Below, piece after piece: positions 6,658 through 13,903 of a stretch of 26,663 bases of DNA. Positions within the stretch are counted from its first letter, which is position 1; every line of letters starts with the position of its first letter. The stretch spans positions 1-26,663 of the forward strand of contig CABUWD010000008.1 in NCBI GenBank assembly GCA_902495155.1, in the 5' to 3' direction. Under the pieces are notes generated by a model. The model was not told the DNA's origin. It worked only from the letters and a program-made list of their open reading frames with translations, and did not search any database. A program made the translations under genes and the position numbers. This DNA is from an uncultured Collinsella sp. (lineage in GTDB: Bacteria > Actinomycetota > Coriobacteriia > Coriobacteriales > Coriobacteriaceae).

Positions 6658-7824
6658 TTAAGCGGTGAAGGGGTGAATCGTCACGCCCTTAACCACGCGG
6701 TTGACCGTGCCGGTGGGGCTCGGCGTATCGGGCGTGTTGCCCACGCGCACGGAGTTGAGCAGGCTGATAGCCTGGGCAAACATCACGAACGGCAGAGCAA
6801 GGTAGCCCTCGGGAAGTGCCTCGTAGCCCTTAAAGGTGAAGGACTCGCCCTCGTAGACGGTGGCGCCATCCTGCTGAACGGCGACGGTATGCTGAGCGAT
6901 GTCGTCGCCACCGATCTCGTTGAGGATGTCGATGTCGTACTGACGGGTGTAGGCGTCGTTGTTGACGAACACGAAGACGAGCGTCTTATCGTCGACGAAG
7001 GACTTGGGTCCGTGACGGTAACCCATGGAGGTGTCGTAAGAAGTGGCAACCAGACCGTGAGCGAGCTCGAGGATCTTGAGCTGGCTCTCCTGAGCAAGGC
7101 CACCGAAGGAGCCAGAACCCAAGTAGGTCACGCGGTTGAAGTCGCCAGCCAGGTAATCGGCGATCTCGGGCTCACGGGAGATGACCTCCTCGCCCATCTT
7201 GGCAATCGTCTCGACCCACTCGGCCTTCTGCTCGTCAGAGGCAGTGTCGAAAATAAGGGTGGAGAGCAGGGTCATGCAGGAATAAGAACCGGTCATGGCG
7301 AAGCCCTTATCGTTGGCGCGCGGAATGAGCAGCGTCAGCGCGTTGGGATCATCGGCGGACTCGACGGCAAGCTTGCCCTCAGGAGCGCAGGTGATGTTGA
7401 GGAACTTGACGTTGTGGACGAGCTCCTTGGCAACGGCGACAGCGGCAAGGCTCTCGGGGCTGTTGCCGGAACGGGCGAAGGAAACCACAAGCGTGGGATC
7501 CTCGGCGCGCAGGAAATCACGCGGAGCGCTCACGATGTCGGTCGTGGCGATGGGCTTAAAGTCGTAGAGATCAGTGTTGCCGGCGTGACATAGGTACGAG
7601 GCGCAGGTATCGCCCACGTAGTCGGACGTACCGGCACCGGTGAAGACAACGGACAGACGACCCTCGCCCATAGCGCGAGCCTCGGCCAGGAAGGCCTCGA
7701 TGGCCTCCTTGTTCTCGCGATAGATGTTGAGCGTATCACGCCAAAGCTCGGGCTGCTGAGCAATCTCGGCCGTGGTGATCTGGGCGCCGAGCTCGGTGAG
7801 CTCCTCGACACTCTTCTCGAACAT
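6658..7824 (-). CDS. agaS: Galactosamine-6-phosphate deaminase/isomerase, SIS domain (AgaS)
   Basis: AgaS converts galactosamine 6-phosphate to tagatose 6-phosphate and ammonia. The 388 residues hold two SIS domains. In the first, VVFTGAGTSDYVGD (about 60) and VVSFARSGNSPESLAA (about 115) are the phosphosugar-binding loops. In the second, YLGSGSFGGLAQESQLKILE precedes SYDTSMGYRHGPKSF and VFVFVNNDAYTRQYD. The C-terminus NTPDTPSPTGTVNRVVKGV is typical of AgaS and separates it from GlmS-type isomerases, which carry a glutaminase domain. AGAGAGG lies about eight bases before the ATG. Upstream is a -10 TATAAT with a candidate GntR operator covering the -35 position. It gives the strongest evidence that the locus handles GalNAc rather than GlcNAc. 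Confidence 0.95.
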   Translation of the reverse strand: MFEKSVEELTELGAQITTAEIAQQPELWRDTLNIYRENKEAIEAFLAEARAMGEGRLSVVFTGAGTSDYVGDTCASYLCHAGNTDLYDFKPIATTDIVSAPRDFLRAEDPTLVVSFARSGNSPESLAAVAVAKELVHNVKFLNITCAPEGKLAVESADDPNALTLLIPRANDKGFAMTGSYSCMTLLSTLIFDTASDEQKAEWVETIAKMGEEVISREPEIADYLAGDFNRVTYLGSGSFGGLAQESQLKILELAHGLVATSYDTSMGYRHGPKSFVDDKTLVFVFVNNDAYTRQYDIDILNEIGGDDIAQHTVAVQQDGATVYEGESFTFKGYEALPEGYLALPFVMFAQAISLLNSVRVGNTPDTPSPTGTVNRVVKGVTIHPFTA

Positions 7825-7863
7825 TTCTAATACCTCTCTCTAGAAGTAATCCTCTGACGTGCA

Positions 7864-7899
7864 ATTATACACTTCGGTTGGTTATCTGGTAGTAACCAG
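7864..7899 (-). promoter_or_regulatory. agaS promoter with candidate GntR operator
   Basis: On the minus strand a perfect TATAAT lies at 7869-7864. The perfect inverted repeat CTGGT-AGTA-ACCAG (7886-7899) sits where the -35 box should be. The form and spacing suit HutC/YvoA-type GntR repressors, and the only such gene in the window lies just upstream at 7939-8670. Repression by blocking -35 recognition is inferred. Confidence 0.7.
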
Positions 7900-7938
7900 T
7901 TAAATGCAAAGAATCATCATATGAAAACGATGCGAGCA

Positions 7939-8670
7939 CTAGTCGCTACGCTGGTGGTAAACCTTGTATTTAAACTGATCGGCACGAGCAACCGAGAGTG
8001 TATACTCCACAACCTCGTTTGACTCGTTATACGTAGTCCTGACCAAATCGAGCACAGGCGAGCCCTCGACAATTCCCAAAAGGTGTGCGTCGGTGGGACG
8101 GGCTATGCTCGCATAGAACTCCTCTTCGGCCACGCGTATCTTTTGCTGAAAGTCTTGCTCAATCACATCATAAAGCGGCTTACGCTCCAGTAGCGGTCGC
8201 TTTAGGGACAGAAATTGACGAACCGGTAGATAGCTGCGTTCGACCATCATGGGCATGTTGTCGGCAGAACGAAGGCGCTTGAGCTTAAAAATGCGATCGC
8301 CGATACGCAATCCCATATGCTCGGCCAGATTCTTATCGGCCTCCATCTCGCAAAACTCGAGAATCGTGGTCTCGGGGTCGCGACCCATCGCGCGCATCTG
8401 CTCGGTAAAGCTGTAGGACTGCATAAGATTGGTTGCCTTTGCCGAACGGTCGGTCACAAAGGTACCGCGACCGTGCTGCCGAACCACCAATCCTAAACGC
8501 TCCAGTTCCTGCAGAGCCAGGCGTACCGTAGTGCGCGAGAGACCATAGCGCTCCGATAGTTCGCGCTCGGAAGGAATCATGTCACCGGAGCGATATTCAT
8601 GGTCGATCTTTTCGGTCAGAATATCGACCAGCTGATCGTACAGCGGTTGCTTACGCGCTCCGATCGCCAT
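7939..8670 (-). CDS. GntR-family transcriptional regulator, HutC/YvoA subfamily (UTRA domain)
   Basis: The 243 residues have an N-terminal winged HTH: GDMIPSERELSERYGLSRTT then VRLALQELERLGLV and the wing RQHGRGTFV (residues about 30-78). A C-terminal UTRA ligand-binding domain follows, with LKRLRSADNMPMMVERSYLP, YDVIEQDF, an acidic EEEF segment and VVEYTLSVARAD. UTRA regulators usually respond to sugar phosphates such as GlcN-6-P or GlcNAc-6-P; here a galactosamine phosphate is likely. The ATG at 8670 is chosen because GGAGG lies five bases upstream; a TTG seven codons earlier overlaps that site. It lies between the PTS operon and agaS on the same strand, with a terminator separating it from the PTS. 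GATAAT at 8724-8719 is a possible -10, with a weak half-matching operator (8704-8695) downstream that could allow autoregulation. Confidence 0.95.
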   Translation of the reverse strand: MAIGARKQPLYDQLVDILTEKIDHEYRSGDMIPSERELSERYGLSRTTVRLALQELERLGLVVRQHGRGTFVTDRSAKATNLMQSYSFTEQMRAMGRDPETTILEFCEMEADKNLAEHMGLRIGDRIFKLKRLRSADNMPMMVERSYLPVRQFLSLKRPLLERKPLYDVIEQDFQQKIRVAEEEFYASIARPTDAHLLGIVEGSPVLDLVRTTYNESNEVVEYTLSVARADQFKYKVYHQRSD

Positions 8671-8754
8671 CCTATCCTCCCATTTTCTCAAACTCGGCTA
8701 CTACCTTGGGTGTTTAGCATTATCTGTCTGCCACACCCGAATCAACAAGAAAAC

Positions 8755-8788
8755 AAAAGCCGCGCGCTCTTTCGAGCACGCGGCTTTT
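8755..8788 (-). terminator. Terminator of the PTS operon
   Basis: AAAAGCCGCG (8755-8764) pairs with CGCGGCTTTT (8779-8788), with an inner GCTC/GAGC extension after one mismatch and a short loop. The A/T tails make it work in either direction; it follows the IID gene. Confidence 0.85.
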
Positions 8789-8812
8789 AACATACACATG
8801 GCTTAAGGGGTC

Positions 8813-8841
8813 GGGGTGTGAGCCGCGTAGGGACACACCCC
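8813..8841 (-). other. Stem-loop just after the IID stop codon
   Basis: GGGGTGTG (8813-8820) and CACACCCC (8834-8841) form an 8-bp stem with a 13-nt loop, upstream of the terminator on the minus strand. It may stabilise the 3' end of the PTS mRNA; there is no T run. Confidence 0.5.
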
Positions 8842-8854
8842 TCAAGCTAGAGCC

Positions 8855-9937
8855 TTACCAGATGCTCGGCCAGAGACCAAGCGGGCCAGCGCCCAGGATG
8901 CCGAGGACGAAGAGCAGCAGAATGCCCTTGGTCGGGGTCCAGCTGTGCTTAGCGAACATGTAGTAAAGCAGCAGCGTAAGCATAAGCGGGACGAGCTTGG
9001 GGACGATGGTGTTGAGGGTGTCGGCAACAGAGAAGTTGACCGGATCCTCGGTAACGGTGCCGTAGGTCACGGACTCCATGCCGTTGCCCAGATCGGTGAC
9101 GCCGCACTCGACAGCGTTGCCGTCAGCATCGGAGGCGGTAAGGGCGTTGCCGTCCTTATCGGTCATGGCGATGGTACCGGCCTCAGCGGTCTCGGTATCG
9201 ATGCCCTCCATACCGGTGAAGTTCTCGGCCTCCTTCTCGGAGACGATCACGGTAGTAGCGGAGAGACCACGGGTGGTGCCATTGGGGATCTGGAGGTTGA
9301 TCTGGGTGCCACCCATGGTGACGACCAGGCAACCGACGACGAAGACGCCCATGATGGAAGCAGCACGCGTGAAGGCCTGCATGTTGGCGGTCAGAGCGTC
9401 AATAGCGCTGGTGCCAAGCTTGTAGGACCAGTTCATGAGCCAGAAGCGCAGAGCGAACTGGACGGCGTTGAAGATCACCAGGAAGATGATCGGCGCAGCA
9501 GCGTTCCCGTTGATGGCCATGTTGGAGGTGATGCCGGCCGTGATAGGCACGAGCGTCAGCCAGAACAGGGCGTCACCGATACCACCGAGCGGGCCCATTG
9601 CGGCGACGCGGACGGCGCGGATCGTGGGGATGTCAACCTTGTTCTGCTCGAGCGAAAGCACGATGCCCATAACAAAGGTGACGAGGAACGGGTGGGTATT
9701 GAAGAACTCTAGGTTGTGGCTCATGGAAGCCGCGAGGTCGTTCTTGTTGGTGTGGATCTTCTCCAGACCGGGGATGATGGAGTAAAGCCAGCCAGCGGCC
9801 TGCATGCGCTCGTAGTTGAACGATGCCTGCAGGAAGCAGGAGCGCCAAGCCATCTTGTTGAGGGTCTTCTGGTCGAGCTGCGGAGCAGGAGTGAGATCCT
9901 CGTAGTGCTCCGGGATCACATACTCATTAGATGCCAT
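8855..9937 (-). CDS. PTS mannose/fructose/sorbose family IID component, with an extra-long loop
   Basis: IID forms the membrane channel with IIC. The 360 residues begin MASNEYVIPEHYEDLTPAPQ. Family features are LNKMAWRSCFLQASFNYERM, the GWLYSIIPGLEKI segment and VAAMGPLGGIGDALFWLTLVP (about 111-131). Hydrophobic helices follow at about 150-167, 194-208, 312-327 and 338-352. Family members are usually about 265-300 residues. The excess is an acidic, Thr/Ala/Gly-rich stretch at about 215-303 between helices, with short repeats such as TDKDGN and SDADGN. The start ATG has GGAGGTGA eight bases upstream and overlaps the end of the IIC gene by 11 nt, so the two are translationally coupled. It is the last gene of the PTS operon. 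Confidence 0.95.
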   Translation of the reverse strand: MASNEYVIPEHYEDLTPAPQLDQKTLNKMAWRSCFLQASFNYERMQAAGWLYSIIPGLEKIHTNKNDLAASMSHNLEFFNTHPFLVTFVMGIVLSLEQNKVDIPTIRAVRVAAMGPLGGIGDALFWLTLVPITAGITSNMAINGNAAAPIIFLVIFNAVQFALRFWLMNWSYKLGTSAIDALTANMQAFTRAASIMGVFVVGCLVVTMGGTQINLQIPNGTTRGLSATTVIVSEKEAENFTGMEGIDTETAEAGTIAMTDKDGNALTASDADGNAVECGVTDLGNGMESVTYGTVTEDPVNFSVADTLNTIVPKLVPLMLTLLLYYMFAKHSWTPTKGILLLFVLGILGAGPLGLWPSIW

Positions 9938-10727
9938 CTTCGAAGTCACCTCCGTCAGAAACAGCTGCACCCTTCAGCTCGGTCTGCTGCTGGAAGTCCC
10001 AGAAAGCGATGCCGAAGCCGATGAGAGCGAGGATGAGCAGAGCAGGGGTTGCCAGCGAATCGTTGGCAACGGTGATGAGCGCGAGGCCGAAGCCCATGAG
10101 GAAGAAGCCCCACATATCGCGGTTCATCATAACCTTGAGCAGGACGGCGAAGCCGACGAAGCGCATCATGCCGCCTGCAGCGGACAGACCGGTCTGCAGC
10201 CAAGTCGGGATGGCAGAAGCGATGGTCTGACCGATGGTAGCGCCAGCGATGAAGAACAGGGTGACGACGACAGCGAAGATCAGGCCGAGCAGAGCCATAG
10301 CGAAGTAGTTCAGGCGCTCGATGCCCTTGGTGTCCGCGTTGTGAGCCATGTTATCGGCCGTGGACATAAGCGGGGACATAAGCGTGAAGACCAGGGTAAC
10401 GCCAAGCTGGCCAAGCAGAGCGAACGGAATGGCGAGGCCGACTGCCGCGTTGGGCTCGAGGCCCGTGGCGATAGCGAGAATGGCTGCCATGATGCCGCCG
10501 ATGACGGCGTTAGGCGGCTGAGCGCCTCCGATCGGCATGTTGCCGATCGTCATGAGCTGATAGGTACCACCCACGAGAAGACCGGTGTTGAGGTCGCCAA
10601 GGATAAGACCGATGACGGCGCCGGTGACGATGGGCTGATAGAGAGACTCGAGGAAGTCAAACTGGTCGATTGCCGCGATGAACGTAACAACGAAGACCAG
10701 AGCGATCTGGATGATCGAGTATTCCAT
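9927..10727 (-). CDS. PTS mannose/fructose/sorbose family IIC component
   Basis: The 266-residue polytopic membrane protein starts MEYSIIQIALVFVVTFIAAI. Family signs are AIDQFDFLESLYQPIVTGAV, the segment GDLNTGLLVGGTYQLMTIGN followed by MPIGGAQPPN, and several Gly/Ala-rich hydrophobic helices through to LILALIGFGIAFWDF. IIC carries most of the sugar-binding site. AGGAGG lies about six bases before the ATG. The tail is acidic and its last codons overlap the IID gene. The substrate cannot be read from sequence alone; GalNAc is inferred from agaS and nagA. Confidence 0.95.
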   Translation of the reverse strand: MEYSIIQIALVFVVTFIAAIDQFDFLESLYQPIVTGAVIGLILGDLNTGLLVGGTYQLMTIGNMPIGGAQPPNAVIGGIMAAILAIATGLEPNAAVGLAIPFALLGQLGVTLVFTLMSPLMSTADNMAHNADTKGIERLNYFAMALLGLIFAVVVTLFFIAGATIGQTIASAIPTWLQTGLSAAGGMMRFVGFAVLLKVMMNRDMWGFFLMGFGLALITVANDSLATPALLILALIGFGIAFWDFQQQTELKGAAVSDGGDFEDGI

Positions 10728-10780
10728 CTTGCTCCTCCTTTCAAAATGTATGTACGCACTTTGGATATCACGTACAGAAC

Positions 10781-10800
10781 GTCAGGGTTTCACTCCTGAC
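10781..10800 (-). other. Intercistronic hairpin between IIB and IIC genes
   Basis: GTCAGG and CCTGAC form a perfect 6-bp stem with an 8-nt loop in the 90-nt gap between IIB and IIC. With no T run it is more likely an mRNA processing or stability element than a terminator. Confidence 0.5.
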
Positions 10801-10817
10801 AACGTGGATCACGAGGA

Positions 10818-11300
10818 TTACGAGAAGAGCTTGCTCGTGTCCTCAACAGGCGTGCTCGGAACGCGCCTGATCTCCAACTCCACCCCCAATTCCTGCAGCT
10901 CTTTAAACGCAGCGACATCCTCGTCGTTAACTGCGACGGAGGTGGCGACTTGGCGCTTTCCTTCCGACATGTGCATGTTGCCGATGTTTACCTTCTTTAT
11001 AGGCACACCGCCCTTGACGAGCGTAAGCACGTCTTCCGGTGTTTCGGCCACGATGAAGATCTTCTGGCGCGGGCTCGCCTTGCCAATGACGTCGATGGTC
11101 TTCTGCAGGGAGAAGAAACGCGTAGCGACGCCGGCGGGAGCGGCCATCTTCATGAGGTTCTGGCGCATGGTGTTGGACGCCACGTCGTCGTTGGCGACGA
11201 GGATGAGGTTGGAGCCCAGAGTGGAGTTCCACTGGGTGGCAACCTGACCATGAACCAGTCGGTTATCGATGCGGGTAAGAAGAATGTTGGGTTCTGCCAT
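10818..11300 (-). CDS. PTS mannose/fructose/sorbose family IIB component
   Basis: IIB is the cytoplasmic phosphocarrier between IIA and the membrane components. The 160 residues contain RIDNRLVHGQVATQW with the phosphorylatable His17, followed by SNLILVANDDVA, TRFFSLQKTIDVIGKASPRQ and LTLVKGGVPIKKVNIGNMHM. The length is standard for a free-standing IIB. It lies 36 nt after yajC, with AAAGGAAG about ten bases before the ATG. It is the functional paralogue of the His-less protein at 325-807, which provides an internal control for that loss. Confidence 0.96.
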   Translation of the reverse strand: MAEPNILLTRIDNRLVHGQVATQWNSTLGSNLILVANDDVASNTMRQNLMKMAAPAGVATRFFSLQKTIDVIGKASPRQKIFIVAETPEDVLTLVKGGVPIKKVNIGNMHMSEGKRQVATSVAVNDEDVAAFKELQELGVELEIRRVPSTPVEDTSKLFS

Positions 11301-11336
11301 GTTGATCAGCTTCCTTTCGATATTTGCTGACGACAG

Positions 11337-11618
11337 TTACTTGATCTCCTGAATCGCGTAACGCGAAACATCTACGACGGCTCCGGATCGGACTTTGATC
11401 TGGACCTTCTCGCCTTCGATGCCTTTGACGGTTCCGTAGATACCGCCGGCGAAAAGAACCTCCTGACCCGGCTTGAGCTCGGTGTGCAGCTCCTTGAAGT
11501 ACTTCTGCTTCTTCTTCATGTTGATTTGCGACCAGATGGTGTAAATCAAGCCCATGATGACAAGCAGGCCTAAAAGGGCGACCGAGGAGCTCAGGACGTT
11601 GGCTCCGAAATCGGCCAT
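11337..11618 (-). CDS. yajC: YajC-family protein in the PTS operon
   Basis: The 93 residues have one membrane helix (VALLGLLVIMGLIYTIW, about 13-29), the charged NMKKKQKYFKELHTELKPGQ segment, and a small beta domain GGIYGTVKGIEGEKVQIKV typical of YajC, an accessory subunit of the Sec translocon. Its ATG overlaps the IIA stop by one base (TAATG), so it is translated with the PTS. YajC-like genes inside mannose-family PTS operons are known, for example in the pneumococcal hyaluronate PTS locus. Its role there is unproven; assisting insertion or assembly of IIC/IID is a reasonable inference. It may not be the genome's main Sec-linked yajC. Confidence 0.92.
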   Translation of the reverse strand: MADFGANVLSSSVALLGLLVIMGLIYTIWSQINMKKKQKYFKELHTELKPGQEVLFAGGIYGTVKGIEGEKVQIKVRSGAVVDVSRYAIQEIK

Positions 11619-12061
11619 TAGATGCCGTCCTCGTCGCCGAAGATATCCTCTTCCTCGGAGCCGGCAACGGATGCGACCGTCTGGGCGGTGACGCCCGTCT
11701 GGCCAACGGTCACGGCCTGCTCGCCAAGCTCGGCGAGCGTGGCATTGCCGCGGAGGAACAGAAGCTCAATAACCATGGGAAGGTTGGTGCCAGTCAGAAC
11801 CTCGACGTTGTCGACATCCTGGGCAATCATCATCGACTGGTTGAACGGGGTGCCGCCAAGCAGGTCGGTAAAGACGAGCACGCCATCGCACTCCTCGCGC
11901 ATGGCGGTAATAGCGGCGCGGAGATCCTCACCGTAGGATGCGGCCTGGTCGCCCTCAAAAGGAACGACGGTAAAAGCAGGCTGGTCGCCGGCAACCATAG
12001 CGATAGCGCTTGCAAGGCCGGGTGCGAACTGTCCATGACCGGTAAGAATAAAGCCAACCAT
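11618..12061 (-). CDS. PTS mannose/fructose/sorbose family IIA component
   Basis: IIA accepts phosphate from HPr and passes it to IIB. The 147 residues start MVGFILTGHGQFAPGLASA, with the phosphorylatable His9 in the TGHG motif. VLVFTDLLGGTPFNQSMM (about 61-78) is the second conserved active-site segment, followed by VEVLTGTNLPMVIELL. The tail (from about 130) is acidic and variable (EEEDIFGDEDGI). GGAAGGG lies about nine bases before the ATG. It is the first gene of IIA-yajC-IIB-IIC-IID; a promoter and operator lie about 120-155 nt upstream. Confidence 0.96.
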   Translation of the reverse strand: MVGFILTGHGQFAPGLASAIAMVAGDQPAFTVVPFEGDQAASYGEDLRAAITAMREECDGVLVFTDLLGGTPFNQSMMIAQDVDNVEVLTGTNLPMVIELLFLRGNATLAELGEQAVTVGQTGVTAQTVASVAGSEEEDIFGDEDGI

Positions 12062-12177
12062 TCAAATTTCCCTTCCGAAGGTGTGTACGATCTGAGTCCG
12101 ATGATTTTCGGAAGCCAGCGGGCACTTGCCCTTAAAGCTTCTTAGAAAGCGTTCTTTGAAGACCAGTGGTTTCTAAA

Positions 12178-12216
12178 CTGGTAGTAACCACGTGACGTGT
12201 TGTTGTCACTATATCA
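12178..12216 (-). promoter_or_regulatory. PTS operon promoter with candidate GntR operator
   Basis: On the minus strand TGATATAGT (12216-12208) is an extended -10 element, predicting transcription from about 12201. CTGGT-AGTA-ACCAC (12178-12191) lies just downstream and matches the agaS operator at 13 of 14 bases. ACCAGTGGT (12162-12170) is a second palindrome further downstream. No good -35 box is seen, so activation from the upstream palindromes is possible. Confidence 0.6.
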
Positions 12217-12251
12217 CCCCAGAAGAGATCGCTTTCGCTGATTCAAACAGT

Positions 12252-12340
12252 AAAACGTTTTTGCACCGCTCACGGTGATATTTCGACCGTTTACCGCTCG
12301 TTAACACTTCTACCTGCGGTTTTGAAACCGTTTCGAAACG
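12252..12340. promoter_or_regulatory. Cluster of CG-centred palindromes (cre-like sites)
   Basis: AAAACGTTTT (12252-12261), GAAAC-C-GTTTC (12324-12334) and the overlapping CGTTTCGAAACG (12329-12340) are all CG-centred inverted repeats. TGAAACCGTTTCGA differs at one defined position from the catabolite-responsive consensus TGAAANCGNTTNCA. They lie about 50-140 bp upstream of the PTS promoter, a position fitting binding by a LacI-family regulator such as CcpA or a homologue; none is encoded here. Confidence 0.45.
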
Positions 12341-12458
12341 CTTTGGCAAAAGAACGGATCTTTCCCGGTGTCTAAACAACGCAGGGCGGCTAAAAATAGC
12401 GTGTAGAAAAATTGCAGGTCATTGTGAAGATATATGAATTGGTCTTTTTGACTTAATA

Positions 12459-12514
12459 CCAGTTAGAACCAGTTTTGAGATTATCGGTGAACGGTAGTTT
12501 TCGACCGTTCACCG
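12459..12514. promoter_or_regulatory. Distal regulatory cluster: repeated ACCAGTT half-sites and an 11-bp inverted repeat
   Basis: ACCAGTT occurs twice in direct orientation (12458-12464 and 12468-12474). CGGTGAACGGT (12485-12495) and ACCGTTCACCG (12504-12514) form a perfect 11-bp inverted repeat with an 8-nt spacer. A minus-strand GATAAT (12485-12480) lies between the two, so this may be a second, distal promoter for the PTS operon. Part of the repeat, TTTCGACCGTTYACCG, recurs at 12281-12296. From 12515 to 12610 I see nothing further in this 630-bp gap. Confidence 0.45.
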
Positions 12515-12613
12515 GTCACTTGCAATCGTTTGCAGTTGTTTTCCCAGATGAATTAGGGGAACCCGATGGAGCGCTTGTGCGGGCGCGAGGCCTATCCTAT
12601 TGATTTCGGCAAC

Positions 12614-12651
12614 AAAAAGCCCGCTAGAACGTTGTCCGTTCTAGCGGGCTT
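12614..12651 (-). terminator. Terminator of the SurA-like gene
   Basis: AAGCCCGCTAGAAC (12617-12630) pairs perfectly over 14 bp with GTTCTAGCGGGCTT (12638-12651) around a 7-nt loop. On the minus strand it continues into a T run. Confidence 0.93.
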
Positions 12652-12691
12652 AATCAGGTGATCGGTTAACGCGCAGTAGTGCAGGCAAACC

Positions 12692-13777
12692 TTACGCAAA
12701 CAGGCCGTAGATGCTGATATTGGCCTTGGCATAGAGGCCGTTGGCGTACTCGGTCCACTTGGAGCTGGCGCTCGAAGCCTGCGAAGAGTACTGCTGGTAG
12801 GCGGTGTAATAGGCGGTCATGGCCTGCTTATAGGTAGCGCTATCGGCCGTAAAGGCATCGTCGGCAAAGGCCTTAGCGTAGGTGCCGTCGGCATCCTTCC
12901 AAGTGCCCTTCTCGCTATCCCACTCATCGCCGGCAAGGTTGATGATGTAATCGGCGTAATCCTTGCTCGCGGTGTCCTCGTTGCCGTCAGAAGGCTCGGT
13001 CGGAGCAGTCGGCATGCTTGCGGAGCTATCGCCCACCTTCTTCTTGTAGAGCTTCTGCAGCGTCGCGGACTGGCGGACGATCTGCTTGGCCTGGTCCTTG
13101 GACACGCCATACTGCGTGGCCATGGTCTTGTAGTCCGAAGTGCCGATGGAATCCTCGGCGTACTTCTTCATTTCCTTGGAAGAGACGGTGATGCCCTCGT
13201 CCTCGGCAGCATCGAGCAGAATCTTGTTGCGCACGTAGGACAGGATGACGTCGGCAGAGGGAGCGGTGTAGTTGCCATCGCCATCCTTGACGGTGTCGAG
13301 GCTGTACTGGCTCTCAATGGCCTCGCGCGCGGTGATGTCGCTCTTCTTGCCGTTGTAGCTGTAGCTTGCCACGGTCGAATCGAGCTGGTCCTCGGTGAGG
13401 GTCGCCGAGCCGACACCCTTGCCGCCAAAACCGCCGTTGCCGATAAAGAAGCCGGCCACGGCAGCGATCACGATTGCAACCACGAAGGCGGCAATCATCG
13501 TCTTCTTGTGCTTGGATGCATGGTCGTCTTCGTCGGAGTCGTCGTCCTCGTCTTGCTCCTCGGGCATCAGGTTCTCGTCAGCGGCATCCGCGGCAATCTG
13601 AGCCTCCAGGCGGGCGTCCTCCTCCTCGGCCGTCGTACCGGCAGCAATGTGCTCGGCAGACGTACCGGCGACCAGATCGATCTTCTCGTCCTCATCACCG
13701 TCGGGTCCTTCGCCGCGCTCGATGATCTGGATGCCGTCGATCTCGTCCTTCTCGTCCTTCTTTTGAATCAGACCCAT
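12692..13777 (-). CDS. Membrane-anchored SurA N-terminal-like protein
   Basis: The 361 residues have three parts. Residues 1-90 are cytoplasmic, very acidic and low-complexity (for example MPEEQDEDDDSDEDD). Residues about 93-112 (TMIAAFVVAIVIAAVAGFFI) form one membrane helix preceded by KHKK. The outer part from about 125 has the look of the SurA/PrsA chaperone N-terminal domain: SADVILSYVRNKILLDAAED, EGITVSSKEMKKYAED and SKDQAKQIVRQSATLQKLYK. No complete parvulin-type isomerase domain follows; the C-terminal 100 residues are helical and Tyr/Ser/Ala-rich. AAGGAG lies eight bases before the ATG. A role in folding of exported proteins is inferred. It is flanked by its own terminator, so is probably monocistronic. 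Confidence 0.75.
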   Translation of the reverse strand: MGLIQKKDEKDEIDGIQIIERGEGPDGDEDEKIDLVAGTSAEHIAAGTTAEEEDARLEAQIAADAADENLMPEEQDEDDDSDEDDHASKHKKTMIAAFVVAIVIAAVAGFFIGNGGFGGKGVGSATLTEDQLDSTVASYSYNGKKSDITAREAIESQYSLDTVKDGDGNYTAPSADVILSYVRNKILLDAAEDEGITVSSKEMKKYAEDSIGTSDYKTMATQYGVSKDQAKQIVRQSATLQKLYKKKVGDSSASMPTAPTEPSDGNEDTASKDYADYIINLAGDEWDSEKGTWKDADGTYAKAFADDAFTADSATYKQAMTAYYTAYQQYSSQASSASSKWTEYANGLYAKANISIYGLFA

Positions 13778-13815
13778 ATCAGTTACTCCTTATTAGGAAA
13801 CATAGTCCGCAATAG

Positions 13816-13844
13816 AATACGCCCGACAGAGCGCCGGGCGTATT
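13816..13844 (-). other. Hairpin between icd and the SurA-like gene
   Basis: AATACGCCC (13816-13824) pairs with GGGCGTATT (13836-13844). It lies about 60 nt past the isocitrate dehydrogenase stop and could end that transcript, but the T run is weak (ATTCTATT). Confidence 0.5.
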
Positions 13845-13903
13845 GATTCTTAGGTTATACGCAAACACTTAAGTACTATTTAGGCGTTTGCAGTCTGCAT
13901 GCC

